From Cephalotus follicularis (lineage: Eukaryota > Streptophyta > Magnoliopsida > Oxalidales > Cephalotaceae), in the NCBI GenBank assembly GCA_001972305.1, contig BDDD01001355.1, positions 36,529 through 100,528 of the forward strand: a DNA stretch of 64,000 nucleotides, given 5' to 3'. Each line of letters opens with the position of its first letter. Positions within the stretch are counted from its first letter, which is position 1. Shown in pieces: positions 23,270 through 33,995 of the stretch. The notes beneath the pieces are model-generated. The model was not told the DNA's origin. It saw only the letters and a program-made list of their open reading frames with translations, and did no database searches. Position numbers and translations under genes: made by a program.

Positions 23270-25840
23270 ATCATCCTCTGAAGGGACAATAGGAGAAAGA
23301 GGCTCTTCAAAATTCTTAGGCTCAGGAGATAAGATATCCTCGGCAGCAGGACCATAGTAGGGGACCAGTGCGCGTGATTACTCTGCCCTTTGTACCTCTT
23401 CATTTTTCTCGAAGGTGAGGAGAGCTTTTGCCTCCTTTACATCAATGTCCTCAGGGAAAAAATCAAACTGCTCTATAGACGGACAATGAATAATAGAATC
23501 TTGAGGAGCCTTTGGATGGCGAGCGACCCAGTTGCGGTAGGTATAAAAGCCCCTGCAATAGAGTATTGCAGATTCCTTAAGGACTTCCTCTTCAAAATCT
23601 TTGGAAGCCCTAAAGTCATCCACGACCCTAGCCAGAGCATCCTGGAACTCAGTTGAAGCTTTAAACTCTGCAAGGGCTTTGTCAACCACCGCTTGAGTCC
23701 GAGAAGCTTCCGTCTACTGGATCCTTGAGAGCTTTTCCTCCGTGGCCATCAGCGCATCACAGAGATGCTTATTAGTCCATACGAGTTTCTCTCCATCCTC
23801 TTTAGCTATGTCAAGAGCTTCCAGAGCCTGCCTCTTTTCATCCAAGATGGACTCCTGAGCCCCAAGAACATCCTCCAACTGAGCGCGAGCTGCATCAGCC
23901 GACTTCTTGAGTTCGGCAACCTCGGCGCGAAGCTGGTCGATGAGCTCACAGTCTTCCTTGGTGCTTCCCAGCAGTATATAGGCATCATTCAGAGCCTGGA
24001 AAAGAAAGACCGAAGTTAAAAGAAGAATAGATAGTTCACTTAAAAAGAAAAATAGGATGAAGTTACGTACCCTAATGTTGCTCTAAAGGCAGTGGGTCCA
24101 AAGTTGGTTGACAGACCAACCCTTTCTTACATTCATCTCGGAAGGAATGAGGCACAACCTGCCGAGCTCAACTGGCGCCCCTGGAGTGTTCAAGCTAACA
24201 CCCGAGTTACCGAGCTCTTCGAGCTCCTCTCCTACTCGGCCAAAATCCACAGGCACACCAAGGCTGGCAAGGTCCCGAGAATTCACCTCGGGGGACACAC
24301 CAGATCGCCCCCAAGAAGAGCCTTCCCCATCTCTTCACTTCTTTTGCAATTTAGATGGAGGGGGTGGATCATCCACGGCACGATTTCCATGGGCAAACCT
24401 TGCCCGGGCGGCTTTGACAGTGGCAGCCTCCACAGCAGCAGCCTCGGCGGCAGCAACATCAGCAGCTTCCTTCTCTGCTCTCTTCTTGGTCGCCACAGCC
24501 ACCTTCTCCAGAGTTCTCCGCTTCTCCTCGGCAAAAATCTTTGCTTTCTAGTTAGTAGCCTTCAAGATGTCAGGGAAGATCGCCAAGAAGCCATTCCTGT
24601 AGAGGACCACGAGAATAAAGTCAAAAGCAATAATGACGAAAAATAGTCAGTGAGCAAAATAAAGATATCAGAAATAGAGGAGGTGAGGAAGGCTTAACAC
24701 AGCTTTACCCCTCAGTAATGGGTGAGGTCACAGGTTCTTCTCGGCTATCATGAAACCCTCTCTTTCTACCCCCACTTGGGTCTCCTCTTTCTCATCCAAG
24801 TGTATCGCCAACCAGGGGACATGCTCAGCCCAACACGACGCAAATGATCCTCAAAGATGGTAGAGTTCACCTCCTCTGGCTCCAGCGCAAAAAGCTTCGC
24901 CTGGTCTGCCTTCTCGGCAACAGTCAAAATCGCCCTTGGGTTAAGATGTTGGATATCCAATGAGTCACACCATTGGCAAGGAGTGAGGTCGGGAAGATTC
25001 CTAACAAGTAAGTACCTCCCCCTCCAACATCTTCTTAGTCTGACCAATGCGTGACTTGAAATAATAACCGCGCTTGCCAAGGGAGGCATTGAGGGACTGA
25101 AACTCCTTGAATAGCCCCACCGTCGCGGTCACCCCTGTCTCCAAACACTTCACCAAGAAACCTATGATGAAGGCTTAGGATTACGCTTGAAGCAGTGAAG
25201 GATGAACTTGGAAGTGCCTCAGAATCGCAATAGCAAAGGGTGGTATGGGGAGTCTCAAGCCGTGCGACAAAGCATCTACAAACACCACAAAGAGACCAAG
25301 TTCAGTCTCTGTGGTTTCCTTGGGATCTCGGGGGAGCGAGAACTCTAAGCTCCTCTGGAAACAGTACTTCTTCTCAAAGTTTTTTACTTTGTCGTGAGTA
25401 AGAACACTCTTATCAAAGTGAGTCCTGAAGACTTGGACCCCAGCCTCGGTAGAGGTGACATCAGGAGCACCCACAACGGCAGCATCCATGGCCTCCTCTG
25501 CACCAAGAGGATGCTCGGCGACATTCACCTCTCCTACAACATGGTGCACCTCTGCAGGGGTACTGACTTGTCTGGTGATTTGTTTAACCCTAGCGATCTG
25601 GAGATTTGCGAAGAGGAGAGAGAGGGAGAGAAGATAAGAACCCAAGAAAAAGCCCAAACAATTTCGGGAAACAAATTGATAAACGCAGCTCTCCTGAGAC
25701 TTTTGCAAACTAGAAGAAGAATCGATTTGAAGTTTCGGAAAGATAGAGAGATTCGAGAGAGCAAAGGCTTTGAAATTCGAAGAAGCGTAAAGAAACTTGT
25801 CCAAGAAGAAGGAACAATTTAAAGGGCCTTGGATCAATTT
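23270..25840 (-). pseudogene. Antisense reading region of the Tat element
   Basis: Minus-strand coding remnants run opposite to gag-pol between integrase and the 3' LTR. The upstream part (about 25840-25180) has HGLRLPIPPFAIAILRHFQVHPSLLQ, which resembles the plant 'putative gypsy type transposon' domain; a middle part is at about 25090-24766. The downstream part (about 24300-23378) is Ala/Glu/Leu-rich with coiled-coil character and ends with DIDVKEAKALLTF. Antisense frames at this place are described for Tat-lineage elements; their function is unknown. The region is broken in several places. Confidence 0.68.
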
Positions 25841-26100
25841 CAGACCATGCGATCTCTACAAGATTAAAAGGCTGAGATCAGCCCATCAAATCAGGCGCGA
25901 GAAACGAAGAGGCAATGCACAGCAAGTGAAAAGACACAAACGGGAAAAACACTTGCTCTGCCACACAGTAATTAATACCAGAATCGGGCCAAATAGCTAG
26001 GCCCAAAGGCCAAAATAGGCTTAGTTACGCACTAAAGCCCTGCTCAAAGCCAAGATGATCCTCTAATGGTCTTCCTCCTCTGCCAAGCCCAGAAAATGAA

Positions 26101-26115
26101 GACCAGGGGGGCATA
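26101..26115 (+). other. Polypurine tract of the Tat element
   Basis: GACCAGGGGGGCATA directly precedes the LTR start TGATATGGG. Confidence 0.7.
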
Positions 26116-26600
26116 TGATATGGGAAAATTTTTACCCAAACAAAATGCCATGTGTCCTCTGGAGCTACAGACACGTGGTTGGGTCATTTACAATCTGAAA
26201 AGATAATGCACAACATAACACTCCGACGCTAAATAGGGAAATGGAGAGATACTCGACTGTTTCCTAGGGGTAGAATAATCATCTCCGTGATCCAAGATAA
26301 TAGTGGGGAGACAGTTACAACCATATGATCTTATAAATACCATAAAGTAACACTTTACACAGGTGGGTCAATTTTAGACTTAAAGAACCTTATTGTTTCT
26401 TCTCTGTCACTATCTAACTTAAGCATCGGAGAGTCCCTGGGAGTAAAACCTCCTGGACCTACGATTAGTTTGCTTCTTGTGTGCAGGGATGATCACAAAA
26501 CACTTACCACCACCAACATCGGAGCATTCACCACGTTTTCCTCTACAAATCAAACCTCTATACGCAAGGGACTGTTGTATAGTTGATTTCGACATCAACA
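26116..26600 (+). repeat. 3' LTR of the Tat element
   Basis: The LTR is 485 bp, TGATATGGG to GACATCAACA, pairs with 16080-16580, and is followed by the TACCA duplication. It has a TATA box at 26332. Confidence 0.88.
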
Positions 26601-26607
26601 TACCATT

Positions 26608-27900
26608 TGTTGGTTTCTTTACAAAGAGGTTAGCTTAATACTTAAACTAACCAAAAATGAAATCCTAAAGTGGAATAGATATACATTAAGAAAACCCTTA
26701 GCCAATATCAGTTTGATCACAAACTTTGATATATAAAAGTAAGTAAAGGAGAATGAAGAAGATGTAACACTTACTATAAGTTCTTTACTCCATCGAATCT
26801 TTTCAAAACCTATCCTACTTCAAGGAACCTTTTGAATAGCAAATAATATGCTATCTCCAATAGGATCCACATCAAGAGAGAAGTAAGAGAGTGTTGAGAT
26901 AGAGAGTTAAAATTTTGGACAAAAGGAGATGAAGAACCAAGGTGGAGATGCTAGTCTCTTAAGCCTTAGTATCTTTACTCCCTTTTGTGAAATGAACTCT
27001 TAAGACAAACCAAGTGTAATTCTTAGTATATATACTAAGTTAAGACCAAGGCTTACTACCTTTGACTTGACATAGCCATAGGTAAATAAGTGACATAAAA
27101 TGTCACATGTTATTAATCACATTAATCTTATAAAACCTATCTCCAAGTTTTGGTTTAATTATAATAATCATATTAGCATAATTAATTCTCTCTCTGTTTC
27201 TCTTGCATTCTCACACTTGTATTGTGTGTGACTCTATGGGTTCATAATTACATTAATTATAGGATGAATTGTAACACGTTATGATTCTCCAATTACTCAT
27301 TCCTCATTGCATTAGAAAATTCTAATCAGAAGACATAATAAAATGAGATTAATAATCAATTAATCTAAGTTATCCTACTAATCAACATCGACATCTAGTA
27401 ATGCATATTGACCCCCAGGTAATCTGAATATAATCTTGAACCTCAAATTACAGTTACGTATACGTATAATCCCTCTACCGACAAGCTTGAATTAACCTAG
27501 GGCAAGGTACATGTCAGACCCTAATAGTTTATTCATGAAAATTATATCAAAGGTAATTAGCTATCACGATCAAATTAGAAACTCTTTCTAATTAACTGGT
27601 CTTTGATATTGGAATCAACATTCCAATACTTTTTTCATGTTGGCCAAAAAATCATACACCTAAAAACCCTAAGTATAAACTCTCTATACTTGGAAAAGTA
27701 GATCTCATATTGCTCACACATCTCCATACATAATCAACCATACCCAACTTATAACTGTATACTCCTTATGGTCAGAAGACATACTTAAGTATTATCAAAG
27801 AATGAGATACACAAGATATCAACTAGTGACTCAGGTATAAGGACCACTCACACTACTGCAATACAAGTGTTAGAAAAAACATATATAAACACATATAAAA
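26608..27900 (-). repeat. Copia LTR shared by two internal regions
   Basis: On the minus strand this stretch ends GAAACCAACA at 26608, followed (ignoring the Tat insertion) by a primer binding site. On its other side the RNase H end of a copia pol begins near 27919. It is therefore placed as a 3' LTR for the right-hand internal region and a 5' LTR for the left-hand leader. The sense-start boundary near 27.88-27.90 kb is approximate because no clear polypurine tract is seen. There is no coding sequence. Confidence 0.55.
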
Positions 27901-27918
27901 TGACAAACTGATATATAA

Positions 27919-29420
27919 TCATATATGTGATAGAAATAATAAAATGAACCTGTCATGCTTCCAAAATATTGTTGTAAATCTTAGTATAAGATTCTGCTTC
28001 TCCAAACCAGTTGTAGTCACAAAATTGATGCAGAGATTTCTACAAGTGATTGGCTTGCTCCCTTCAGCCAAACTGGGATCATTAGCATTGCTTTTTAAGC
28101 ATGTCCTTGATATAGTGGTACTTGTCTTCAATATGCTTGGCTTTAGAATGACACTTCGGATCTTTTGTAATAGCAATTGCTAAAGTGTTATCACAAAATA
28201 GGTGAAGAGGACGTTCAACATATGGAACTACCAATAGATGTTTCAAAAATTTCCTTAGATACATAGCCTCCTTGGTGGCGAGTTAATTGCCACATATTCA
28301 ACCTCCATGGTTGATTGTGTTACACAATCTTGCTTTTTGCTTTTCCAAGAAATAGCTGCACCACCAAACATAAAAATAAAACCAAAAGTGGACTTCCTAG
28401 TATCCAAGCACCCTTGATAATCAAAATCTTAAAATCCCACAAGTTCTAGTTCACCAGCTTCATAGTTTAAGGCATACTTCTTGGTCCTTTTCAAATACCT
28501 TAAAACTCTTTTCACTTCCTTCCAATGAGCCTCTCCACGATTGGATTGGAACCTGCTGAGTACTCCAACCGAATAAGAAAGATCTAGTCAAGTACACATT
28601 AAGGCATACATAAGACTTCCCACCGTAGAAGCATTATATAGGACAATCTACCTTACTCATATTCTTAGTACCATGGTAAGGAACCAAACCCTCAAAGCAA
28701 TAATCCATCTTGAATCGCCCCAAGATATTATCAATATACTTCTCTTGTGCTAAGCCCAATTTTCTTGCAGCTCTATCTCTAATAATTTTAATTCCAAGAA
28801 TATAGGAAGCTTCACCTAGAACTTTAATCTCAAAATAATGAAACAGCCAAGCCTTAATTTCCATAAGTAATGCCTTATCATTGCCTCCTAACAAGATATC
28901 ATCAACATATGGAGTAAGGAGAACAATCTTTACTCCCACTGTTTTGATATATATACAATACTCCTCTCATTTTACACAAAACCATAATTTACAATTGTTT
29001 CATGAAATTTGATGTTCCATTGTCTGGAAGCTTGCTTCAGCCCATATATTGACTTCTCTAACTTACACACTTTACTTTCATCCCCGTGTGCAATAAAACC
29101 TATTGGTTGCTCCATATAAATATCCTCATTAATTTCTCTATTTAAAAAAGTTGTTTTTACATCCATCTAAAATAACTCATAATCATAATAAGCAATCAAC
29201 GCTAAAACGGCTCTAATAGATTGAATTCTGGCTACAAGAGAAACTGTTTCATCATAATTAATCCCATATTGCTAAGTAAATCCTTTTTGCCACTAATCTA
29301 GCTTTAAATTGTTCAAATCTACCGTCCATTGCTAGCATCCACTTGTCAGCATCAGAATCAGTTATTGCTTCTTCAAAAGTTCAAGGATATAAAAGATCCT
29401 CATTAAGGTGTATCCTCTCA
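27919..29420 (-). pseudogene. Copia reverse transcriptase and RNase H remnants
   Basis: Reverse transcriptase blocks are MDVKTTFLN, KLEKSIYGLKQASRQW (about 29170-29000), PYVDDILLGGND and ASYILGIKIIRDR (about 28930-28760). RNase H is marked by HLFCDNTLAIAITKDP and KHIEDKYHYIKD near 28220-28110. These are standard Ty1/copia signatures. Confidence 0.82.
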
Positions 29421-29699
29421 AAAACTTCACCAGTATAAGTGTAAAACTCAGAAGAAGAAAGAATAGAACTCAACTTTCTATCTCTTGTTCCTTTTCGTGT
29501 AGGCTTAGAAGAATTTTTCCTTTTTCATGAGGGAGACTTATAAGTCACTTGAGAGGAAGAAATATTATATGGTTAAGAATCAATAACTTCTTGAAGATAC
29601 CCTTTGTCACCAAAATTTTTCATTAGAGCCAAACCTATTTTTTAAAAACCTCACATGTCTACTTTCAATTACAACCCTTTCCACAGCGTCAAACTATTT

Positions 29700-30614
29700 T
29701 TACCCCTTGGAATGTTCAGGATAACCAATGAATATACATATCTCAGTCATAGACTTCAACTTATCTCTACCAGGATCGGGAATTAGAACATGAGCAACAG
29801 AACCCCAAACTTTCATATAATTCAACATATGTTTCTTCCCACACCTAACTTTCATAAGGTGTTTTAGTAACAGAGACTTGGAAGGCACTCTATTAAGAAC
29901 ATGCTCTGTTGTATGAAGTGTTTCACCCCAAAATGAGGTAGGTAAATTTGTCAAAGCTAACATTGACCTAACCATGTTCAATAGAGTCCTATTACGCCTT
30001 TCTGCAACTCCATTTTGCTCAGGGGTATGAGGCATACTAACTATGTGAATAGTTCCATGTTCTCTACAAAAATCACCAAAGATATCAGAACAATATTCAC
30101 CACCATGATCTGAATGGAAAGTCTTAATCTTCTTGCCAATGGTATTTTCAATCTCTGACTTAAAATTCTGAAACATTTCCAAACCTTCAGATTTTTTATG
30201 CAACAAAAAGACTTTGCCAAACTGCGAGCAGTCATTAATAAAAGTGATGAAATATTTATGATGATTTTTAGTATGCACACTCATTGGTCCAAAAATGTCC
30301 AAATGAATTAGATACAAGACATTTTCACTTCTTTGAGCCTTAGAAGGAAATGGTAATTTAGTCATTTTACCAAACAAACAACATTTACAAGTTGGGAATT
30401 CTTTTGGATCTTTTGCTTCAAGTAGCCCTTCTTTAATCAATTTACCAACTCTTTCTTTACTAATGTGACCAAGACGTAGATGCCAAAGATAAAATTCATT
30501 TGAAGATACATCATCATGATTTTTAACTTCACAAACTTTATTCTCACACATATAAACTTCATACCTATCAACATTTCTAAAACCTCTCAAGATTATTTCA
30601 TTGTCTTTAAACAT
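29700..30614 (-). pseudogene. Copia integrase remnant
   Basis: This is a long minus-strand integrase stretch. The pre-integrase zinc part has YLWHLRLGHISKERV and CKCCLFGKMTKLPF. The core has LIHLDIFGPMSV, TFHSDHGGEYCSD and PEQNGVAERRNRTLLNM, the three acidic blocks in the expected order and spacing. The C-terminal part reaches KVWGSVAHVLIP. Ty1/copia type. Confidence 0.87.
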
Positions 30615-30719
30615 TGCAAACTTCCCACTTTTATTTCTCTAAACAAGCAACGTATAATAAACACCTTCTCATTGATGGAGCTTCAAGACAATCCTCTAAA
30701 TCAAACACTTTATTATCAT

Positions 30720-31240
30720 GCAACTTCAATTGATAAGTTCCAACTCCTTCAACATATGCTTTATCATCATTTCCCATGTAAATGAAACTACTCCCATCCT
30801 CAAATTTCTTGATTTCCTTGAACTCCTACAAATCATTAGATACATGGACAGTAGCACCTGAATTACCCACCAACTAAAAGGTTTTCTATAAGAAAAATAA
30901 GATTCAAGGAGGAATAACTTACTAGGTTTATTCTGATTCAATGAATTCTTAAAAGCCCTACAATCCTTCTTGATGTGTCCAGGTTTATTGCAAAAGAAAC
31001 AAATCCTTTGTTCAGTCTTCACTTCAACCCTTTGATTGAAAGTTTGATTCTTTTGATTCTGAGCCTTATTTATAGGAAATAATTCCTCTTACCCTTCTTT
31101 TTAAAAGAGATCTTTTTCTTAGGTTTCACTTCCACATTATGAGTTGAGGGATTTGCCACAATAACTTTCTCAGGGATTTTCTCAGCCTTCCTATCTTCTT
31201 GGTGATTAATCCTATTAATAAGACTTCCTATTCCCAGTCC
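30720..31240 (-). pseudogene. Copia gag/protease remnant with zinc knuckle
   Basis: A CX2CX4HX4C knuckle, CFFCNKPGHIKKDC, lies near 31005-30960, followed by a short linker and diverged protease-like sequence. It is incomplete at its sense-upstream side, where gypsy sequence of the other strand begins. Confidence 0.7.
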
Positions 31241-31249
31241 AACTTAGCC

Positions 31250-31705
31250 AAAGTGTACTCCAAGTCTATGGAGGATCATGGAGAACATTTACGCTTAGCA
31301 TTGCAGACCTTAAGAGAGCATCGAATGTATGTCAAATTTGACAAATGTGAATTTTGGTTATCAGAGGTGGCTTTTTTGGGTCATGTCATTTCCAGTACAG
31401 GTATGTCTGTGGACCCAACATAAATAGAAGCAGTGGGGGATTGGAGATGGCCAACAAACGTGTCTGAGATCCGTAGTTTCTTAGGCTTAGCGGGCTATTA
31501 TCGTCGCTTTGTCAAAGGATTCTCACGGATTGCTACGCCATTGACCCAATTGACTCAGAAGAAGACATCGTTTGTTTGGAATGATAGCTGTGAGCAGAGT
31601 TTTCAAGAGTTGAAGCATCGCCTAATTACTGCACCTATATTAGCCTTGCCAGAGGGTGATGAAGGCTTTGTCGTATATAGCAATGCATTCGGAAGTGGCT
31701 TGGGA
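31250..31705 (+). pseudogene. D reverse transcriptase tail and RNase H start
   Basis: [37 protein letters not shown], then [21 protein letters not shown] and [18 protein letters not shown]. This is the classic Ty3/gypsy chromovirus sequence that leads into RNase H. It stops at the solo LTR insertion at 31706. Confidence 0.87.
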
Positions 31706-31782
31706 TGTAATGACTGGAAAATTTTGTTAAAGTTATATGGAAATATGATTGCCATTGTTAAGGCTGGAAAATATTTTATGGG

Positions 31783-31905
31783 GCCCGTAATATGACCCTA
31801 ACGCTCAGAGGGTTTGGGGGTTCCACTCCCCAGTGAGCGGAAGGGGGGTCTCGCTGCCCGGACAGCGGGCAGGGGCTCGGGGGCAGCGCCTCCGGAAGAA
31901 AATTG
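31783..31905 (+). repeat. GC-rich hairpin module in family-C LTR
   Basis: A strongly GC-rich 120-bp block stands in AT-rich surroundings, with inverted arms around CTGCCCGGACAGCGGGCAG. It matches, in opposite orientation, the blocks at 38620-38735 and 42710-42825. Confidence 0.75.
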
Positions 31906-32009
31906 AAATTAGCTATTTGTTTTGGATTGGCAAATTGTTGAAGTCATTGTTATATGGTTGTTCTAAGACTTGTAATATGTGTAAGAAAATGTTTTGCGCA
32001 TGTTTTGCG

Positions 32010-32300
32010 ACGTTGAAAGTGTCGACTACCAAGAATAAGTGTCGACTGTTTATAAAGCGTTGACTGCCTATTTTAAAGCGTCGACGGTTTGCCTTGGTTA
32101 TGCGGTGAAATTCCTTAAGTGTCGACTAATTTCAAGACAAGCGTTCTTAGCCTAAAAGTGCTGACGCTTTTAAGCATTTTTGTCGACAGTTAAAGCCCAT
32201 TTTCTTTGTTAATACGTTTAACCGGCGACGCTTCGTGGTCTAAGCGGCAGCGCTTTAGGGCTAAAGTGGTGACTCTTAGCGTTTAACCTCCGACTCTTAA
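32010..32300. repeat. GTCGAC palindrome cluster in family-C solo LTR
   Basis: About ten copies, including GTGTCGACTACC, GTGTCGACTG, AGCGTTGACTGCC, AGCGTCGACGG and AGTGCTGACGCTT. Several are intermediate between the two flavours: GCGTC on one side, ACTG on the other. Confidence 0.8.
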
Positions 32301-32476
32301 GGAATATTCCTCAAAAATGCCGGTTTTTTTGTCGTTTAGCTAGTTAATAATTTTAAAAAAAAGGACGCGTGGTGAGCAACGGGTGGAAGGCGGTAAAAAT
32401 TTTAGCCGCCTTAAGTAAAAACACGCCACATGTCATTTTTTTTATGGTGAAGAGTAACGTGGGGCGGCTGAAGACT

Positions 32477-32494
32477 CTCCCTATAAATAGGGAG
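32477..32494 (+). promoter_or_regulatory. TATA box inside a perfect palindrome
   Basis: CTCCCTATAAATAGGGAG: 8-bp arms CTCCCTAT and ATAGGGAG around AA, with the TATAAAT core in the centre. It sits between the palindrome cluster and the purine-rich tract, which in this LTR would be start-proximal transcript. The TATA box of the C copy at 38226-38240 (minus) is not palindromic. Confidence 0.6.
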
Positions 32495-33071
32495 GTAACT
32501 TCGGCAGATATTACAGCAAGAGGAGAGAAAGAGAGAAAGAGAAGAGAAAGAGAGAAAGAAGTAAAGGAAGAGGAGAAAAGAGAGGGAAAGTTCTGCTACA
32601 ATTACTTCAGTGTAGAAAAGAAGAGAAGGAGATTAAAATAATGTAAGGAAAAATCTTACTTTCGCCAAGGTATTTTATTCCATTTATTTTCTAAATTATT
32701 AAATGTTGTATTTTCTGATATTTTGTTATAGTTTTATTTACCAGTTAAAATTTACGAATTCGTTAAAATATTTACGTTAACTTTATTTACGAGTTTTAGC
32801 TTTCTAAATTCGTTGAGATATTTACCTTAATGTTAATACGTTAATTTTTTTTATCATGCTTTATGTATTCCGAAGTTCTGCCAATTTTTATATAATTATA
32901 TTCTACTATTACGGAAGTTATGATTTTATCATTTGAAGTTATTGAGCTAATTTTACTATTTTACGTTGTTTATTTTTTGTCATGAAAGTTATGATTTTAT
33001 GATTTTACTGTTTTACGTTATTATATGTAAATTCAGTTTTACAAATGTTGTACGAATTTATTTTATGAATG

Positions 33072-33266
33072 CTTTGAGCTGATCACTCAAAGTATTTAAG
33101 AAAATAATTTATGAAAGGTGAAAATGAAATGAACTGAGATGAACAACTACTGGATAGCGATCCAGGGAGGATTAATCTAGACGAGGATTAATGTTATGAG
33201 CGGAGAGTGCTCACGGACATGGATGTGATGTAAGTTGGTGATCGGGGAAGTGCACAATGCCCCGAT
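33072..33266 (+). other. Stem-loop array in family-C LTR
   Basis: Consecutive small hairpins are visible: CTTTGAG/CTCAAAG (33072-33092), CTGGAT/ATCCAG near 33151, ATTAATC/GATTAAT near 33171-33191, GAGC/GCTC near 33200-33212, and ATCGGGG/CCCCGAT (33241-33266). The same series, with changed bases, is present on the minus strand at about 37185-37415 and 2970-3165. It is probably a structured part of the transcript; the function is unknown. Confidence 0.55.
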
Positions 33267-33995
33267 GACTGGTTCAATTGGGTTATTTAAGTTTATACAA
33301 CCCCTCAGTTGTTTATGGAATGTTCTGATTCATGAGATATGATCAGAAAAAAGAAATGAAATGTTCTGTTTCATGAGATATGAACAGAAAAGAATGATTG
33401 TGAATTTTAAAAATAAAGGAATGTGAAATGTGCTGGTGTTTATACCAGAATAGGATTTTAATGATGTTTTGTTTTCAAAGTATGGCTATGTTATATGCCA
33501 GAAAAATGTATAAGAATGTTTTGATAATAATTATCAAAAAGGAATTTCGTTAACGTTTTTATAACTATGATTCTTACTGGGCTGTTTAAAGCTCATTCCT
33601 TGCAATGTTTTGTTTTCAAATAAAATTTTCAGGAGATGATTGACGTGGAATTCGAACTTTAAAGGAAGCTCGGAAAGCATATATGGAAAGCAATTACATT
33701 ATACATTAATGTTTTACATAAATTGCTGTTGATGTAATAAGTTAATATTTTCTGCTGTGTAATGCCTTATGATAGATCCTGTGTAGATGTAAGACATTGA
33801 CTATGATTTTTATGGTTTATGATGATTTCAATGAGAGTATAATATTTTAATGACAAGTTTGCAAGAAATTGGATAAATATTAGCAATTAGTAAGATTGTT
33901 AAAGGATTAAATGTTTCACCCCCACGTAACGCACAGATTCCTCGAGATTAGCTTTGAGCTTAAAGTGAACTTGGATTCGTGGGCATTACATGGGA

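Larger units (their letters stand above)
16080..26600 (+). mobile_element. Tat-lineage Ty3/gypsy element, both ends present
   Basis: This 10.5-kb element has LTRs at 16080-16580 and 26116-26600, a primer binding site, a polypurine tract and a TACCA duplication (16075-16079, 26601-26605). Domain order is gag, protease, reverse transcriptase, RNase H, a second RNase H, integrase. After integrase come about 1 kb of tandem repeats, then about 2.5 kb of antisense reading region. A second RNase H and an antisense reading frame are known traits of the Tat/Retand/Ogre lineage. By eye the LTRs differ by roughly 8-10%, so it is older than the gag-only and 50285-62027 elements. The coding parts are broken at about ten places. 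Confidence 0.9.
27910..31240 (-). mobile_element. Ty1/copia internal region, minus strand, incomplete
   Basis: In sense order the parts are: gag tail with zinc knuckle (about 31005-30960), integrase (30614-29700), reverse transcriptase (about 29420-28430) and RNase H (about 28330-27919). Integrase before reverse transcriptase is the Ty1/copia order. The gag start and 5' LTR are absent at the right side, where plus-strand gypsy sequence begins near 31.25 kb. It is broken at about ten places and is old by appearance. Confidence 0.85.
31706..33990 (+). mobile_element. Solo LTR, family C, in the RNase H region of D
   Basis: The LTR is 2285 bp, TGTAATGACTGG to GGGCATTACA. TGGGA flanks both ends (31701-31705, 33991-33995) and the D coding sequence resumes directly, which gives clean proof of insertion and reduction to a solo LTR. 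Sense order of modules: GC-rich hairpins (31783-31905), GTCGAC cluster (32010-32300), TATA box in a palindrome (32477-32494), purine-rich tract (32517-32590), stem-loop array (33072-33266). It is related to the LTRs at 36592-38811 and 2302-4675 (minus). No coding sequence. Confidence 0.9.

Noticed and set aside
33100-33270. Possible hammerhead ribozyme in the stem-loop array
   Set aside because: A CTGAGATGA-like string is present, but the GAAA core and the three-stem arrangement are not. The hairpins are simple and consecutive.
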